Below are positions 48,301-60,245 of a DNA stretch of 64,000 nucleotides, piece by piece. The notes beneath the pieces were generated by a model that ran no database searches, was not told the DNA's origin, and worked only from the letters and a program-made list of their open reading frames with translations. Every line of letters begins with the position of its first letter. The stretch's first letter is position 1. Source of the stretch: Adiantum capillus-veneris (taxonomy: Eukaryota > Streptophyta > Polypodiopsida > Polypodiales > Pteridaceae); the NCBI GenBank assembly GCA_014529385.2, contig CM043960.1, positions 76,097,910-76,161,909 of the forward strand, read 5' to 3'. A program made the position numbers and the translations under genes.

Positions 48301-51300
48301 GGAGGCCACGACCTGCACCTCAGCCTCAGCCTGCCAAGGCTGGGCTGCAACCGCAGCCAGCGGCGCAGCGCACAGATTCAGAGTCTCCCTCCGAGCCTGG
48401 GGCTCCAGCGGAGGAGGGGTGGCAGCAGGCCCGTGGCCGGCGACGCCAGGGGCCACAGCGACAGCCTGACACTCAGAGTGGCCCTCAGGTGCCCACTCAG
48501 CAGCAGTGGGTTCCCACGGGGAACCGCTTTGGTCCTCTTGAGCAGGAGGAGCCTCCTGCGCCAGCCTCCACCTCCGCTTCACCCTCGCCAGTCGCCCCCC
48601 CTTCAGAGTTCCCCTCCTCCTCCTCATCCCCCCCCCCCCCCCCCGCCCTCTCCTCCCGTCCACTCCCCACCTCGCCCCTCTACCTCTTTCGCCCCACCCC
48701 GCTTTTCCTCGCCCCCTCCAGCTCCCTCTCCCCCCCCTCCTGCTCCAGTTCCACAGTCGACTCGAGAGACCGGTCCCTCGCCGGCGGCTAGGAGATCTCT
48801 TGGCAGCGCCTTTGCCACGAGTCGCCTAGCGAGAGAGGGTCAGCCCTTCTTGAGGCCCCCTCTGCAGATTCAGACATCTTCTCTTGCAGCTATCCTTCGT
48901 GGTCTGACGAGCATCGACCTCCGACGTCGCTGGGATTTCTTCGACTACGGGTTCACTCGCTTTCTCGGTGATTCCGCAGCAAACCACGAGGCAACCTGCT
49001 TCAGGGTCCATGCTTTGTTCCTCGCCGCTAGGGGGACAAAGGCCTTGGACTCAGCAGTTGGTTTCTCCTTCCCCCTCTGTGGTAGGACCGAGACAGTGGT
49101 CCCTCGACTCAGTGGTGGGATGGTTGCATACACAGGTTCTCGAGTTCTCTCACCACATGGGAGAACTTGGAGTTACAGATTTACTGCAGACGTTGTGGCC
49201 ATTGGCCAAGTTTGCGGTGACACCCCCAGCCTCAGCAGGATGTAGACACATTGTGGTGTACTTCTTTGCTGATACACAGTGTTTGCCTTGCTATGTATAC
49301 ATTCATGAGGACTCTTGGACAGAGGAGGTTGCTCTACGCACGGCTCGCTCTGCTTGGGATTGGACTAGGCACTCACTTCAGTCTCGCCTATCTAGAGAAC
49401 GCTCGGATACGGATTACTCCCCATCCAAGCCAGCCTCGAAGATAGCCAGTCTTGCTGTTGCGGCAGCATCTGTTCTCTCTCGCTCCCCATGAGGATCGTC
49501 TCGTGGAACGTGCAGGGACTAGGTGGACCCCAGTTTCAGCGACAGCGGGGCCGGTTGCGACAGAAGCTTCAGCGTTGCCTTGTGGGAGGAGAGATTGATC
49601 TCCTTATGCTACAGGAGCACCATCTGTCTGAGAGCCGCATTCGGCGATGTGGTCAGATTTTGCGTGGACGGTATGATACCTTTTGGTCAGCTGCTTTTGG
49701 ACCTGGAGGCATCCAGGGTGGGGTATGTATGACTATTGCGGACTCATTGCAGCAGGCCATTGTGGGCAGAGGGATTATTGTGCCAGGCAAGGCTCAGTGG
49801 ATTACTATGCAGGTTCAGGGAGGCCTTGTGGGCTTCCTGAACATCTATGCGCCCAATGTGGCGAGTGCTCGTGCAGAGTTTTGGTCACAGATTGTTGAGT
49901 CTTTGCCACAGGCTGACCATTGGTGTGTAGGGGGGGACTTCAACATGTTGGAGGACCCTTCTGACAGGTAGAGAGTCTTGCCTTCTCTAGGTCGGACCGC
50001 AGAGTGGGTGGAGTGAATCTATCACGGATAGATCGCTTCTACACTAGTGACCACTTCAGTGACTTGGGGGGATCAGTGGGCATTCTGGCAGGGGCCTCCT
50101 CCTCGGATCATGCACCAGTGATCCTCACAGTGGTAGACAGGCAGCAGAATGGGAGCACGATGCTTCGCATCCCAGAGCGGGTCTTGTTGGACTCAGCACT
50201 CAGAGAGAGGGTGGAGGCTCTTTGGACAGAGGGCATGGACAGCCAGGCTCTACCCGCAGACAGAGTGGCCTTAGGCCTAGCTCAGCTTAGCTACTTTTTT
50301 CTCCAGGAGTCTCTGGCTCGACGGGCCGCAGCGAGAGAGGAGGAGCAGCGTCTCAGACGAGGCATTGCTTCACTACAGAGGATGCAGGAGCAACATCCAG
50401 ACAGTCCATGGTTGGAGGAGCAGTTACAGCAGGCTCGACAGGAGCTTGCTTGCACAGAGGAGAGGCGTCATGAGTTTGCCTATCACCGACAGGCATCTCA
50501 GTGGACTCAAGTGGGTGACAGAGTGACAGGTGTTTTTTTTGAGACAGTGGGACCTCGGCACTCGCATGCCAAGGTCAATCAGTTGATAAGACCCGATGGG
50601 TCAGTTGTTTGTGAGCCCGAGGATATGCGTGCAATTGCTACTGACTTTTATTGTGAGCTACTGTCAGCTGAGCCCCAATCAGAGCGGCAGGATGCATGCA
50701 GAGAGCAGGTTTGGGCACAGATGCCTTGTCTTGTGACTGAGGAGATGCGCCAGAGGCTGGAGATGCCTCTTCAGCTTGAGGAGTTACACACGGCTCTTAG
50801 GGCCCTACCTCGTGCTAGCTGTCCACGTGAGGATGGGCTGACTCCCAGTTTCTTCTTGGAGTACTTGGACCTGCTTGGCCCAGATCTTTGTAGTGCCTTT
50901 CAGTACATTCTGCACACAGGAGTGATGCCGGATAGCATGAGTGAGGGCCTAATTTACCTCATTTCAAAGGAGGGTGGCTCTTTGGATGAGATTCGACAGT
51001 GGCGCCCCATCACCATCCTCAACTCAACCTACAAAATTCTTGCCAAGGCTCTGAGTTTAAGGATTCAGCCACTTTTGGAGAGCCTTATACATGGGACTCA
51101 GACAGGTTTTGTCAAGGAACGCAGTATCCTTGACAACATCTTCACTTTCTGGGAGGCTTCTGCCCTGGCACGGCTCCGTGGGGAGGACCTTGTGATTCTT
51201 CTTCTCGATTTTGAGAAGGCATACGACAGAGTTGACTGGGACTTTCTAGAGGGCACTCTACGCAGGATGGGCTTCTCAGATGCTTGGATGAGAGGGGTGT

Positions 51301-54300
51301 CAGCTTTGTACAGACAGGCTCACAGTCAGGTGCTTTTGGCAGGAGGTAGAGGGGAGCGCTTCATGCTCACACGTTCGGTCAGACAGGGTTGTCCCCTTGC
51401 CCCCTTTCTCTTTCTATTCTATGCGGAGGCGATGAGCAGATTTTTGGTGTCACAGCAGGTTGGTCTGAGGGGCCTTGCACTCGCTATACGGGGAGATGAG
51501 CTTCTGGACGCTGAGTTTGTCGACGACTCAGCCTTGTACTTAGAGGGCCAGGAGGCCAATCTACACAGATGTGAGCAGGCTTTGGCGACCTTCTGCTGTG
51601 CATCGGGCGCACTGATCAACTGGAGAAAGACAGTGGCTTTCTCGGTTGGCAGTGCTCCTGTGCCAGATTGGATGCCAGGTGAGGGTTTCGGGTGGATTCC
51701 TCCAGGGACTGCAGTTCGGTACTTGGGTTGTCAAGTTGGTTTGGATTTGTCCCCCGAGCAACAGATCGCTCCTCTTCTCTTGTCCATCAGAAGAAAGCTG
51801 TTACATTGGAGCTCAGCACGACTTTCGCTGGCTGGTAGAGTAGTAGTTGCCAACCAGGTGTTGTTGGCGACTATGTGGTACATCACTTCTTGCTGGATTT
51901 TCTCGAGTTCTTGTATCAGCCAGGTAGAGAGGCTGGTCAGGAACTACCTTTGGTCAAGTCGTGACACTCAGATTGCCCGAGCCAAGGTGGCTTGGTCGGT
52001 CATCATACTTCCTTGTTCTCAGGGAGGGCTTGGGATCATTGATCCAGCATAGCAGAGCAAAGCCCTTCTTGGGAAGTTTGTCGTCAGAGAACTTCTTCCA
52101 GGCGAGGAGCCCTGGAAGGAGTTCTTGCTACAGAGGCTTCGTGCCAGGGTGCCTCAGTCAGGAGGCCCTTGGCAACCTTCGACCAGATGGATCTTTACAG
52201 AGTTGCGCCGAGTTGGTTTGAGCAGGAGACTGGAGGACCGATTCGCTGTGAGTCTGCTTCGAGCTTGGGAGCTCCTACGGCGTGGCCTAGAGCAGAGACA
52301 GCCGACGTGCACGGAGGAGTGCCTACGGCAGCCCCTCGTCTGGAACCCCCTGGTTAGCACTCAGAGAGGCCACTTGGTTGGGAGTCGGCCTCATGTTTCT
52401 TGGGGTCCCATGGCAGCAGGTCCAGCACGCTCTCTAGGTGACTGGCTACAGTTCACAGGTTTGTCAGAGGAGGTGCAGGGTGCCCAGCTACAGGGCATGA
52501 GGGTTGCAGAGCATGTGTCAGGACATCTCAGTGTCAGTTCCAGTTGAGTGGCTCACGCCTCTCGAGCCAGTAGCACCCTGGTGGATGGGAGCCTTCACAC
52601 GACTGGAGGTTCTCATTTCAGTCAGGGCCTGCTCAGAGACTGTCCCAGCCTTGCTCTTCGAGCTTCAGGGTGGGGGACGTCTACAGCTAGTTGCAGTAGA
52701 GGCCCCGCAGGTAGCAAAGTGCTGTTTCCAGAGGATCCGAGTTGTGGGCATCTGTGGGAGGACTTGCGTCATAGACCCTGACCCAGCAGCTCTTGAGACT
52801 GGACACTGGAGGCTTTGGGCTTGGGAGTGTTGTCCACTAGCACGAGTACAGTGGGATCCTGGTGAGTGGCTATGGAGGGACCCTTTCTCTTCGGTAGACC
52901 GCCCAGGAGTCCCCTTCTTTCAGTACACTGTTCGGCTTGGACGTCACATACTTGCAGCACACCGAGAGGCCCGCCCCGCTGCAGCACGTCATTGGCAGGA
53001 GGAGGGCCTCACAGTCGAGTTCTTGGCAGCTTTTTGGCAGAGGCTCTGGGACTCCAGACAGCCGAGGCGCGTCACTTTGTTCCAGTGGCTGGTTGCACAC
53101 AGAGCCATAGCAGTAGGGAGCTGGCTTGTGCATAGTGGTCTCTCGGCCGCATGTGCAGCCTGTGACCAGTTGGTGGAGAGTCAGCGTCACTGTCTTTGGG
53201 ACTGTCCCTCGGCCCAGCAGGTGTGGCTACGAGTTCTTCGGTTGATGCCTGCCCTCTCCACGGCTCGACAGTACACTTGGGGGGCAGCGGCTTGGTCCAC
53301 CCTCACGGGCCCGGCACTATAGTTTGAGCTATCATCCACCAGCCGGATGATAGTGATGCAGGGGGGGCGACCTACACTCCAGCCTGCTACAGAGCTTACT
53401 CCACAGGAGTGGTGCAGTGAGAGAGAGAAGTGTTGGGAGCTCATCAGTGGCCTAGCTCTCTGGTTCATCTGGCGGGCCCGCTGTTTCCGCATCTTTGAGG
53501 CTCGCCCTGTGCCACCAGCAGAGACTGTTCGTGACTTTTGGCTAGAGCTGATCCATACTCTCAGAGGACAGCTTGAGGGACTACAGGGCAGCTCCGACCG
53601 CATGCGGGAGCGCCGCAAGGGTTTCCTTCGACTCTGGCGCCCTGGGCCTTTCTACACCATAGTCCAGGGGGTGCTCAGATGGCACTACTATCCACCTGTG
53701 TGGCTCTTCCCTCCTCCCATTTCTTGATTTAGCCTCATTGTATATATGCTGTTTTTTCATTGGGAGAGTCTCCCCATCATGTTTCTTGTAGCCCTCTCTT
53801 GCAGAGGTGGATGTAGCCCTATGGGCAGTTTTCAGTAACTATTAGAAGGATCTTTTTCTCAAAAAAAAAAAAAAAAAACTGCTAACCTTAGTTGTTGGTT
53901 TCTTTCCGATGATTTTCGATTAATTTTTGAGACCCTCTTTTTTAAGTTGCAAATGGTTGGACATTGCATGGCGAGTGTGAAACCATAGTTTCACCCGCAA
54001 ACGGGAAGTTGGTCAGCATTGGAATCCGAGTAATAAAAGGGTGTCTAGGCTCGGTTCAAAGTCATTTAGGTCCCCTCACCACACTTAACAAGTTGGTGGA
54101 TAATAGGAAGTTAACTCAATAAAGGCAGTGTCAAGGTGGGGTCATCAAGAGAAAATCACCCAAGAACTGGGCTACCTTGCATTTTTAGATGTGGTCCAAG
54201 TGGTGACAGATGATCAAATGACCAATGAGAGTCCAATAGAAGCATCTCCTAAAATTTAGGAGACTGCTATTTTGGATCATGAAATCTGTTCGCGTCATTA

Positions 54301-57300
54301 GCTCCGGAATGACAAGAGGAACATTTTATTACTCTGCTGCAAAGTCAACTGATGTACCAGTTGAGAGCTTTTTAAGTTGGAAGCCCAATGCGAAGAAAAT
54401 GCACGCATAAGTGCCAAGTGGCACTTTTTGGGCAAATTTCCACTTTTGTGAAGGGGGGGGGGGGGTAAAATTCAGCAAGGGGTCGCATTTTTTAGTCTCT
54501 GTCCACGTTAAGAGCTACTATGTGCAAACTTTCCCTCTCATGTACAATGTAGTGCAAGAAGTGATGTCCTGCACACTCTACACTGCTCTCTCTCCCCCCT
54601 ACATGCAGTGTAACGTGATGGCCCACAAGAGGGCTCTTCATTTGACCTATGTACAGTAGTGTGGTCTTATGCTTCTGTGCCAAGGCAAGAGCCTCTTTGA
54701 GCAGGAACATGAGTAGCTAACTGCTACTCAAAAAGCAGGCACCGGTGAGGGTGATAACCTCATCTTACAGGTGCATTTTCAGTGCTGGTTATGCGCTGTT
54801 TTGCAGCCGTATGGATGCCAGAAGCATTGGGAACAATGCCCCAATGTCAGAGGACAGTTCGGGGACTGTTTAGGGCTGAAAACAGGGTAAAAACCAGAAA
54901 ATACAGCGAGCTATAATTGCTGTTTTTGGGCTGAAAACAGAGGGTTTATGTCTTTGGAAGCGAGTTCTAGCAAGGGGATTTGTTCCGGGCGAGTTTTGGG
55001 GCTGTTATGCTGCCGAAATTTTGCCAGAACAGGTGTGATCTAGTTGGATACAGGTGAAGATCCCCAGGACTCTAGTTTTGTAACTTTACCCTCTAAAGGA
55101 ATAAAGAAATACCGAAAGGAGCGCCAGTTTTTGGGGCCTACAGATTGTCCGCGTCTGCCGAGAGCATTCTAGCTTCCGAGACGTGTGCGCTTTGAAGTGT
55201 TGATTCCTGTTACAAGATCCTTCTGCAAGGTTTCTCTATGTGTTAAAGCTTAAAGTTTTGGGCGAAAGTCAAAGTCTGCCGCCCTACGGGCCGGTTTCAT
55301 GGTTCTGTCGCCGAGACAGAATCACTTTTCCTTCAAGAAGAGAGCCTCTGTTGCTTTGGTGAAGACACAGAGGACAGGAACGTGGGATTACACTCTGGCC
55401 GACAAGGGGAAGAGTATTATGGAAGAGGGTTCCTCTTCGAAGGAGAGGCACGAAATTCCTACAAGGTTTTGAGGTTGGCGAGAGTTCATGGCCACCCCGC
55501 TTTGTACCTCCTGTTGATGTGAATGTTCCCCCAGTGCAAGGCTTTATGACTGGGCAACTTGAAGATGATGCGTTCAGGACTCAATTAGTTGCCGTTGTGA
55601 ACGTGTTTTCTCGACTGATGCAAAACCCAAGGTATATGGAGTTTTTGCAAGCGCCACCAGTGCCAAGCAGCTAAGGCAACTCACACCCCCCGTGGAGCTC
55701 TTGAGGTTCAAGCCCAAGTACTTCATGCGTCCCAACAGGATAGGGAGCACTCGCATGTTGCGGAGTCAGGGGCTCCAAAACAGGTTCCTTCCGTCCATGA
55801 ACAGGTGGTTAGGACGCCTAGTCTACAAGCTTTGCCGGTTCAGCCCGCCACCTTTCCAAGCCCGCATGTTGCGTTACAGGGACAGGGAACCAATTTCCAG
55901 GCAATGCATCAGGTTTTTTCCCCATTCAAGGTACATCCTGGGTATTTCGGAGGTGGAACAGTGTTTGGGGGTATGCAAGGATGATGCCAAACCCCATGTA
56001 TGGTAACATCGGCATGCAGCAAGGCTTTCAGAGCAACCAAGGCCAGTTTGGGGTGCCACAGGGTAATTTCGGCATGGCTGGTTTTTCTGGGACAGCAGCC
56101 AGATATGGCACCTATGACACAAAATGTCAATGGCCAAGACTCGCCGATGATCCCTACTACAGTGCCCATGTTGCAGACAATTCCTCCTGACAATTTGGGG
56201 GCACTGGAAAAGCCGAAAGATTACAAAGAAGGTGGTGCAGTTGTAAAGTTTAGCACTTTCAGCGGCTTTGAGGATAAGGCAAAGGCTCTTACTTTCCTCC
56301 AACAGTTTGATACAGCTTATGCAGGAGGAAATTTTACAAGGCCTCTAAGGTCAAGAAAGCTGCCACTTTCTTGAAAGATAATACGCTTACATGGTGGACG
56401 GCCCTCTTGATGCAAGGACAGGCACCCACCACATGGGTATACTTCAAGCAAATGTTTGCATCTGCGTGACTGTCAAACGAATTTGAAGCCGACGTCATGA
56501 CGGATTAGCACCAACTCACTACGGCTACTTGCAAGAGCCTACAAGAGTACAATCGGAGGTTTTGTAAATCATTGCTCTCAGTAACCTCCTACAGCCTACA
56601 GGTTCCTACCATTGACAAGGAAGATAGAGAAGTATTGTTGTGGGTTGCCTAAAGGGCTTCGAGATTACTAAACAAAGAACAAAGTGGCTACCCTCACTCA
56701 ACTTATGAAAGTTGCCAACACTAGTCTTGCCTTGTTGAAGGGAGAGGAGAGGGATTTCCGGGCAACGTAAAAGGGGGCAACAAAAGAAAAATTCAGCAAA
56801 GAAGTCCTTTGCAAAAGGAGCTCCTAAAGCATCACAAGGGTCAGAAAGGACAACAAGGATAAGGACTCAGCCGGGACTTCTAAAGCACAGGCAAAGAAGC
56901 CAAACTGGAAACCTTTTGTGCGCAAGTCGCTCGAGGAGGAAAAGGACTTGACGGCTAAAAATAAATGCTTTCTATGCGAGCAGTCTGGTCATCAAACCTT
57001 GCGATACTTCTTGACACTATCAAATCTATCCGAAAAGCATATGCGATGGGCAAACATTCTCTCTATGTTCCACTTCCAGATTATGCATATGGAAGGCAAG
57101 AAGAATGTTGTGGCTGATGCGTTATCAAAGAAGCCACAAATTTCAGTTGTGTCAATTCCTCATCATCATGAGCTGGATGACATTATGAAGGCACAGTATG
57201 CTACTGATGAAGATTTTGCAAGGATTTTTGAACAGTTGCAAGAGGGGCAACATCATGAGCACTACCTCCTCAGAGATGGTTTTATTATGCATGGCAGACT

Positions 57301-60189
57301 TTGTGTCACTAGGCCATTGCGACATAAGGTCATGGTAGAAAGTCATGTCCCACCGTATGCAAGGAATCGTGGTATCGATGCGACAGTTAGAGCGGTAGAG
57401 ACATTCTTTTATTGGCCTACTTTGAGGAGAGATGTGGATGCCTTTGTGCGAGCATGCGTAATTTGCCAAAAGGTCAAGTTTGATAGGCAAAAGGCACCAG
57501 GGTTGTTACAGCCACTACTGATTCCGGATAAGCTATATGAAAGCATTGCTATGGACTTTATCTGTAATCTTCCAAGAACGCCGACAGGGAATGATGGTTT
57601 ATGGACCATTATTTGCAGGTTCAGCAAACAAGTCCATTTTATCCCTATCAGGAAGAAGATAAAGTTTGATCAAATGGCATGGTTATTCATGTACAATGTA
57701 TTCAAGTACCATGGTATGCCACGATCGATTGTCAATGATCAGGATCCTCGCATGACAAGTTTGTTTTGGAGAGGATTGAGAACAAGGACCCTACGCTCAA
57801 GTTCTCGTCTTCGTTTCATCCACAAACTGATGGACAGTCACAAGAGGCTAATTCTACTGTCTTGGATCTGTTGAAATGTTATGTGTCAGATAATAAAGGC
57901 AAGTGGGAACAGTATTTGCCTATGCTTGAGTATGCATACAACAATACGGTTCATTCGTCAACTAGCAAGGCGCCTTTTGAGATTGTTGAAGGTGGCAAAA
58001 AGGTTCCTCCAATTTGCATACAAAGGACAAGATCTTTGAGGCAGATCAATATGTTGAAAACATGGATGAAATGTGTAAGAAATCAAAGTTGCCTTGGAGA
58101 AGACTCGGGCAAAGCAAACTGTTGTTTTCACCTGGTGATTGGATACTTTTATGGTTTGAAAAGGCAAGGTTAAAGAAGATGAAGGGCAAGGAAAGGTTAT
58201 TTCCGAAGCTCGACATGCGTTACTATGAGCCTTTTCAAGTGCTTGATAAGATCAACGATGTTGCTTACAGGCTGAAATTGCCTGATGCTTGGAAGATTCA
58301 TAATGCGTTTCACGTGAGTCTTCTAAGACCCTTCGTGGGTGATGTGCGAGAAGATATGCCAGATGAGAACCAGCCAAAAGTTAAGAAACTTGATGAAATT
58401 TTGGTTCCTAAGCAGATTTTGGCACATAAGGAAAGAAAAGTTAAGGGACAGGTTGCAAGACGCTATTTGGTGAAGTTCAAGAACTATCCACCTATGGATG
58501 CAAAGTGGATGGAAGAGCATGAACTGTCAGAGTCACCAAATGTATTGTAGTTTTACCTTGAGGCCTTTGGGTTACAGCCTACCTATGCCCCAACACAACG
58601 TGTGCAAAGGGTCGTTCTTTAAATGTTAAATATACAATGTTCACTTCTATCGTAGATAGAAATGACAAAAGTATGAAGCTCTCATTAAGTCACTTGTATC
58701 TATGTCTTATCATCACTCCTAACAACACGATCTATGGTATGCAATCAAGGACGTTCACGATTTCAAGAGGAGGGTATGTCACGAGGACGTGACGACTGCT
58801 AACCTTAGTTAGTTTCTTTCCGATGATTTTCGTTTAATTTATGAGACCCTCTTTTTAAAATTGCAAATGGTCGGACATTGTATGGCCAGTGTGAAATGGT
58901 AGTTTCACCCACAGACGAGAAGTTGGTCGGCACTGGAATCCAAGTAATAAAAGGGTGTCTAGGCTCAATTCAGAGTCATTTAGGTCCCCTCGCCGCACTT
59001 AACAAGTTGGTGGATACTAGGAAATTAACTCAATAAAGGCACAATGTCAAGGTGGGGTCGCCGAGAGAAAATCACCCAAGAACTGGGCTACATTGCATTT
59101 TTGGACGTGGTCCCAGCGATGAAAGCTGGTCAGATGACCAGTGAGAGTCCAATAAAGCATCTCCTCAAATTTAGGGAAAGCATTCTAGCTTCCGAGCCGT
59201 GTGTGCTTTGAAGTGTTGATTCCCATTACAGGTTCCTTCTGCAATGTTTCTCTGTGTTAAAGCTTAAAGTAAAGTTTCGGGTGAAAGACAAAGTCTACCT
59301 CCCTACGGGCGGGTTTCAGATGATCTGCAAGCACTACATCTGCTACCCATGAAAAACGTTGGGGCTGGTCTGCTGAGCAAAAACGCTGGGTTGATCTGCA
59401 TCAAAACACTGGCTGCCATGCACCTGCTACAAGCCCCCTTGGGGCACCCAAGGGAGGGCGCCCCCCGCTGGGCTATATTGCTATGATGTAAGAGGTGACC
59501 CCCCCTGCACATATATAGACCTAATCCCAGCCTGCCCGACCCAGCCTAATACCTCGGTCCTCCACGACCCTGGAAAATGCCCCATAAATAGGAAAAATAC
59601 AGGAAGTGGGGACCATTGGCCTATAGAGTCCTGGAGAAAGCGGGGAAAAATACCCTACAGGTACAGGAGCCTACGTGGCCATGGAAACAAGCCAAAACCC
59701 AAGACTAAACATGGCTAAACACAACCCGACATGAGAAAAAAACCTCACACTGCCAGGCACAGCCACAAAACAGCCCTCACTCACTAACACGTCCTTGAGA
59801 GAAACCGGGACTAACTGAGCGAATCTAGAGATATGCCTGAACTATCACAGGATTGAGCTCCATGATGTCCCAGAGGTTCACCAAATGTTTGATATGAAGA
59901 CTCGGCAGTGCTGCACCGCTTGAGAGAAGTTCCCAGGTAAATTTATGCGGTTCCCTTGTGGACAATTGACTCTTGAATTTCCGGTTTTAGCCCATTTACG
60001 AATCACATTTTTCCCTCAACTTTGCTTCCCCCTAAAGATCTTGTACTTTGGCTTTAGCCAAGTTCTGAAATTGGCAATTTGCCTCTATGTAATACAAAGG
60101 GTACAAGCCCAACATATTATGAAGAAAAAAAGAGAAAGGGTCTCTGTATGTGTTTGTGTGCGCGTGTGTATCTGTGTGTACGTAGGTAT

Positions 60190-60245
<56 letters not shown>

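Larger units (their letters stand above)
47227..53878 (+). mobile_element. Near full-length L1-type LINE inserted in the W LTR
   Basis: Target duplication AACTGCTAACCTT at 47,214-47,226 and 53,877-53,889, and an 18-base poly-A end (53,861-53,878). A CG-rich 5' region with long C runs precedes ORF1 (47,600 to about 49,492, zinc knuckle) and ORF2 (49,489-53,727: endonuclease, reverse transcriptase, zf-RVT). Base composition is much more GC-rich than the surroundings. Both frames are damaged. Confidence 0.95.
47197..59318 (+). mobile_element. Complete Ty3-gypsy chromovirus insertion W, with LTRs and target duplication
   Basis: Both LTRs start TGTCACGAGGACGTG (47,197 and 58,777) and end in GGTTTCA (55,299 and 59,318). 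The element is flanked by GATGA at 47,192-47,196 and 59,319-59,323. A primer site TGGTTCTGTCGCCGAG follows the 5' LTR, and the polypurine tract AAGAGGAGGGTA precedes the 3' LTR. The 5' LTR is split by a LINE (47,227-53,878). The 3' LTR lacks about 0.9 kb present in the 5' LTR. Coding content is gag, then integrase and a chromodomain-like tail; protease and reverse transcriptase are deleted. It cannot move on its own. Confidence 0.93.

Noticed and set aside
54411..54710. Open frames around the G-run inside the W 5' LTR
   Set aside because: They lie within LTR sequence and have no domain or homology.
59303..59512. 69-aa minus-strand Cys-rich frame after element W
   Set aside because: It overlaps the LTR end and the target duplication, and no family resemblance was seen.
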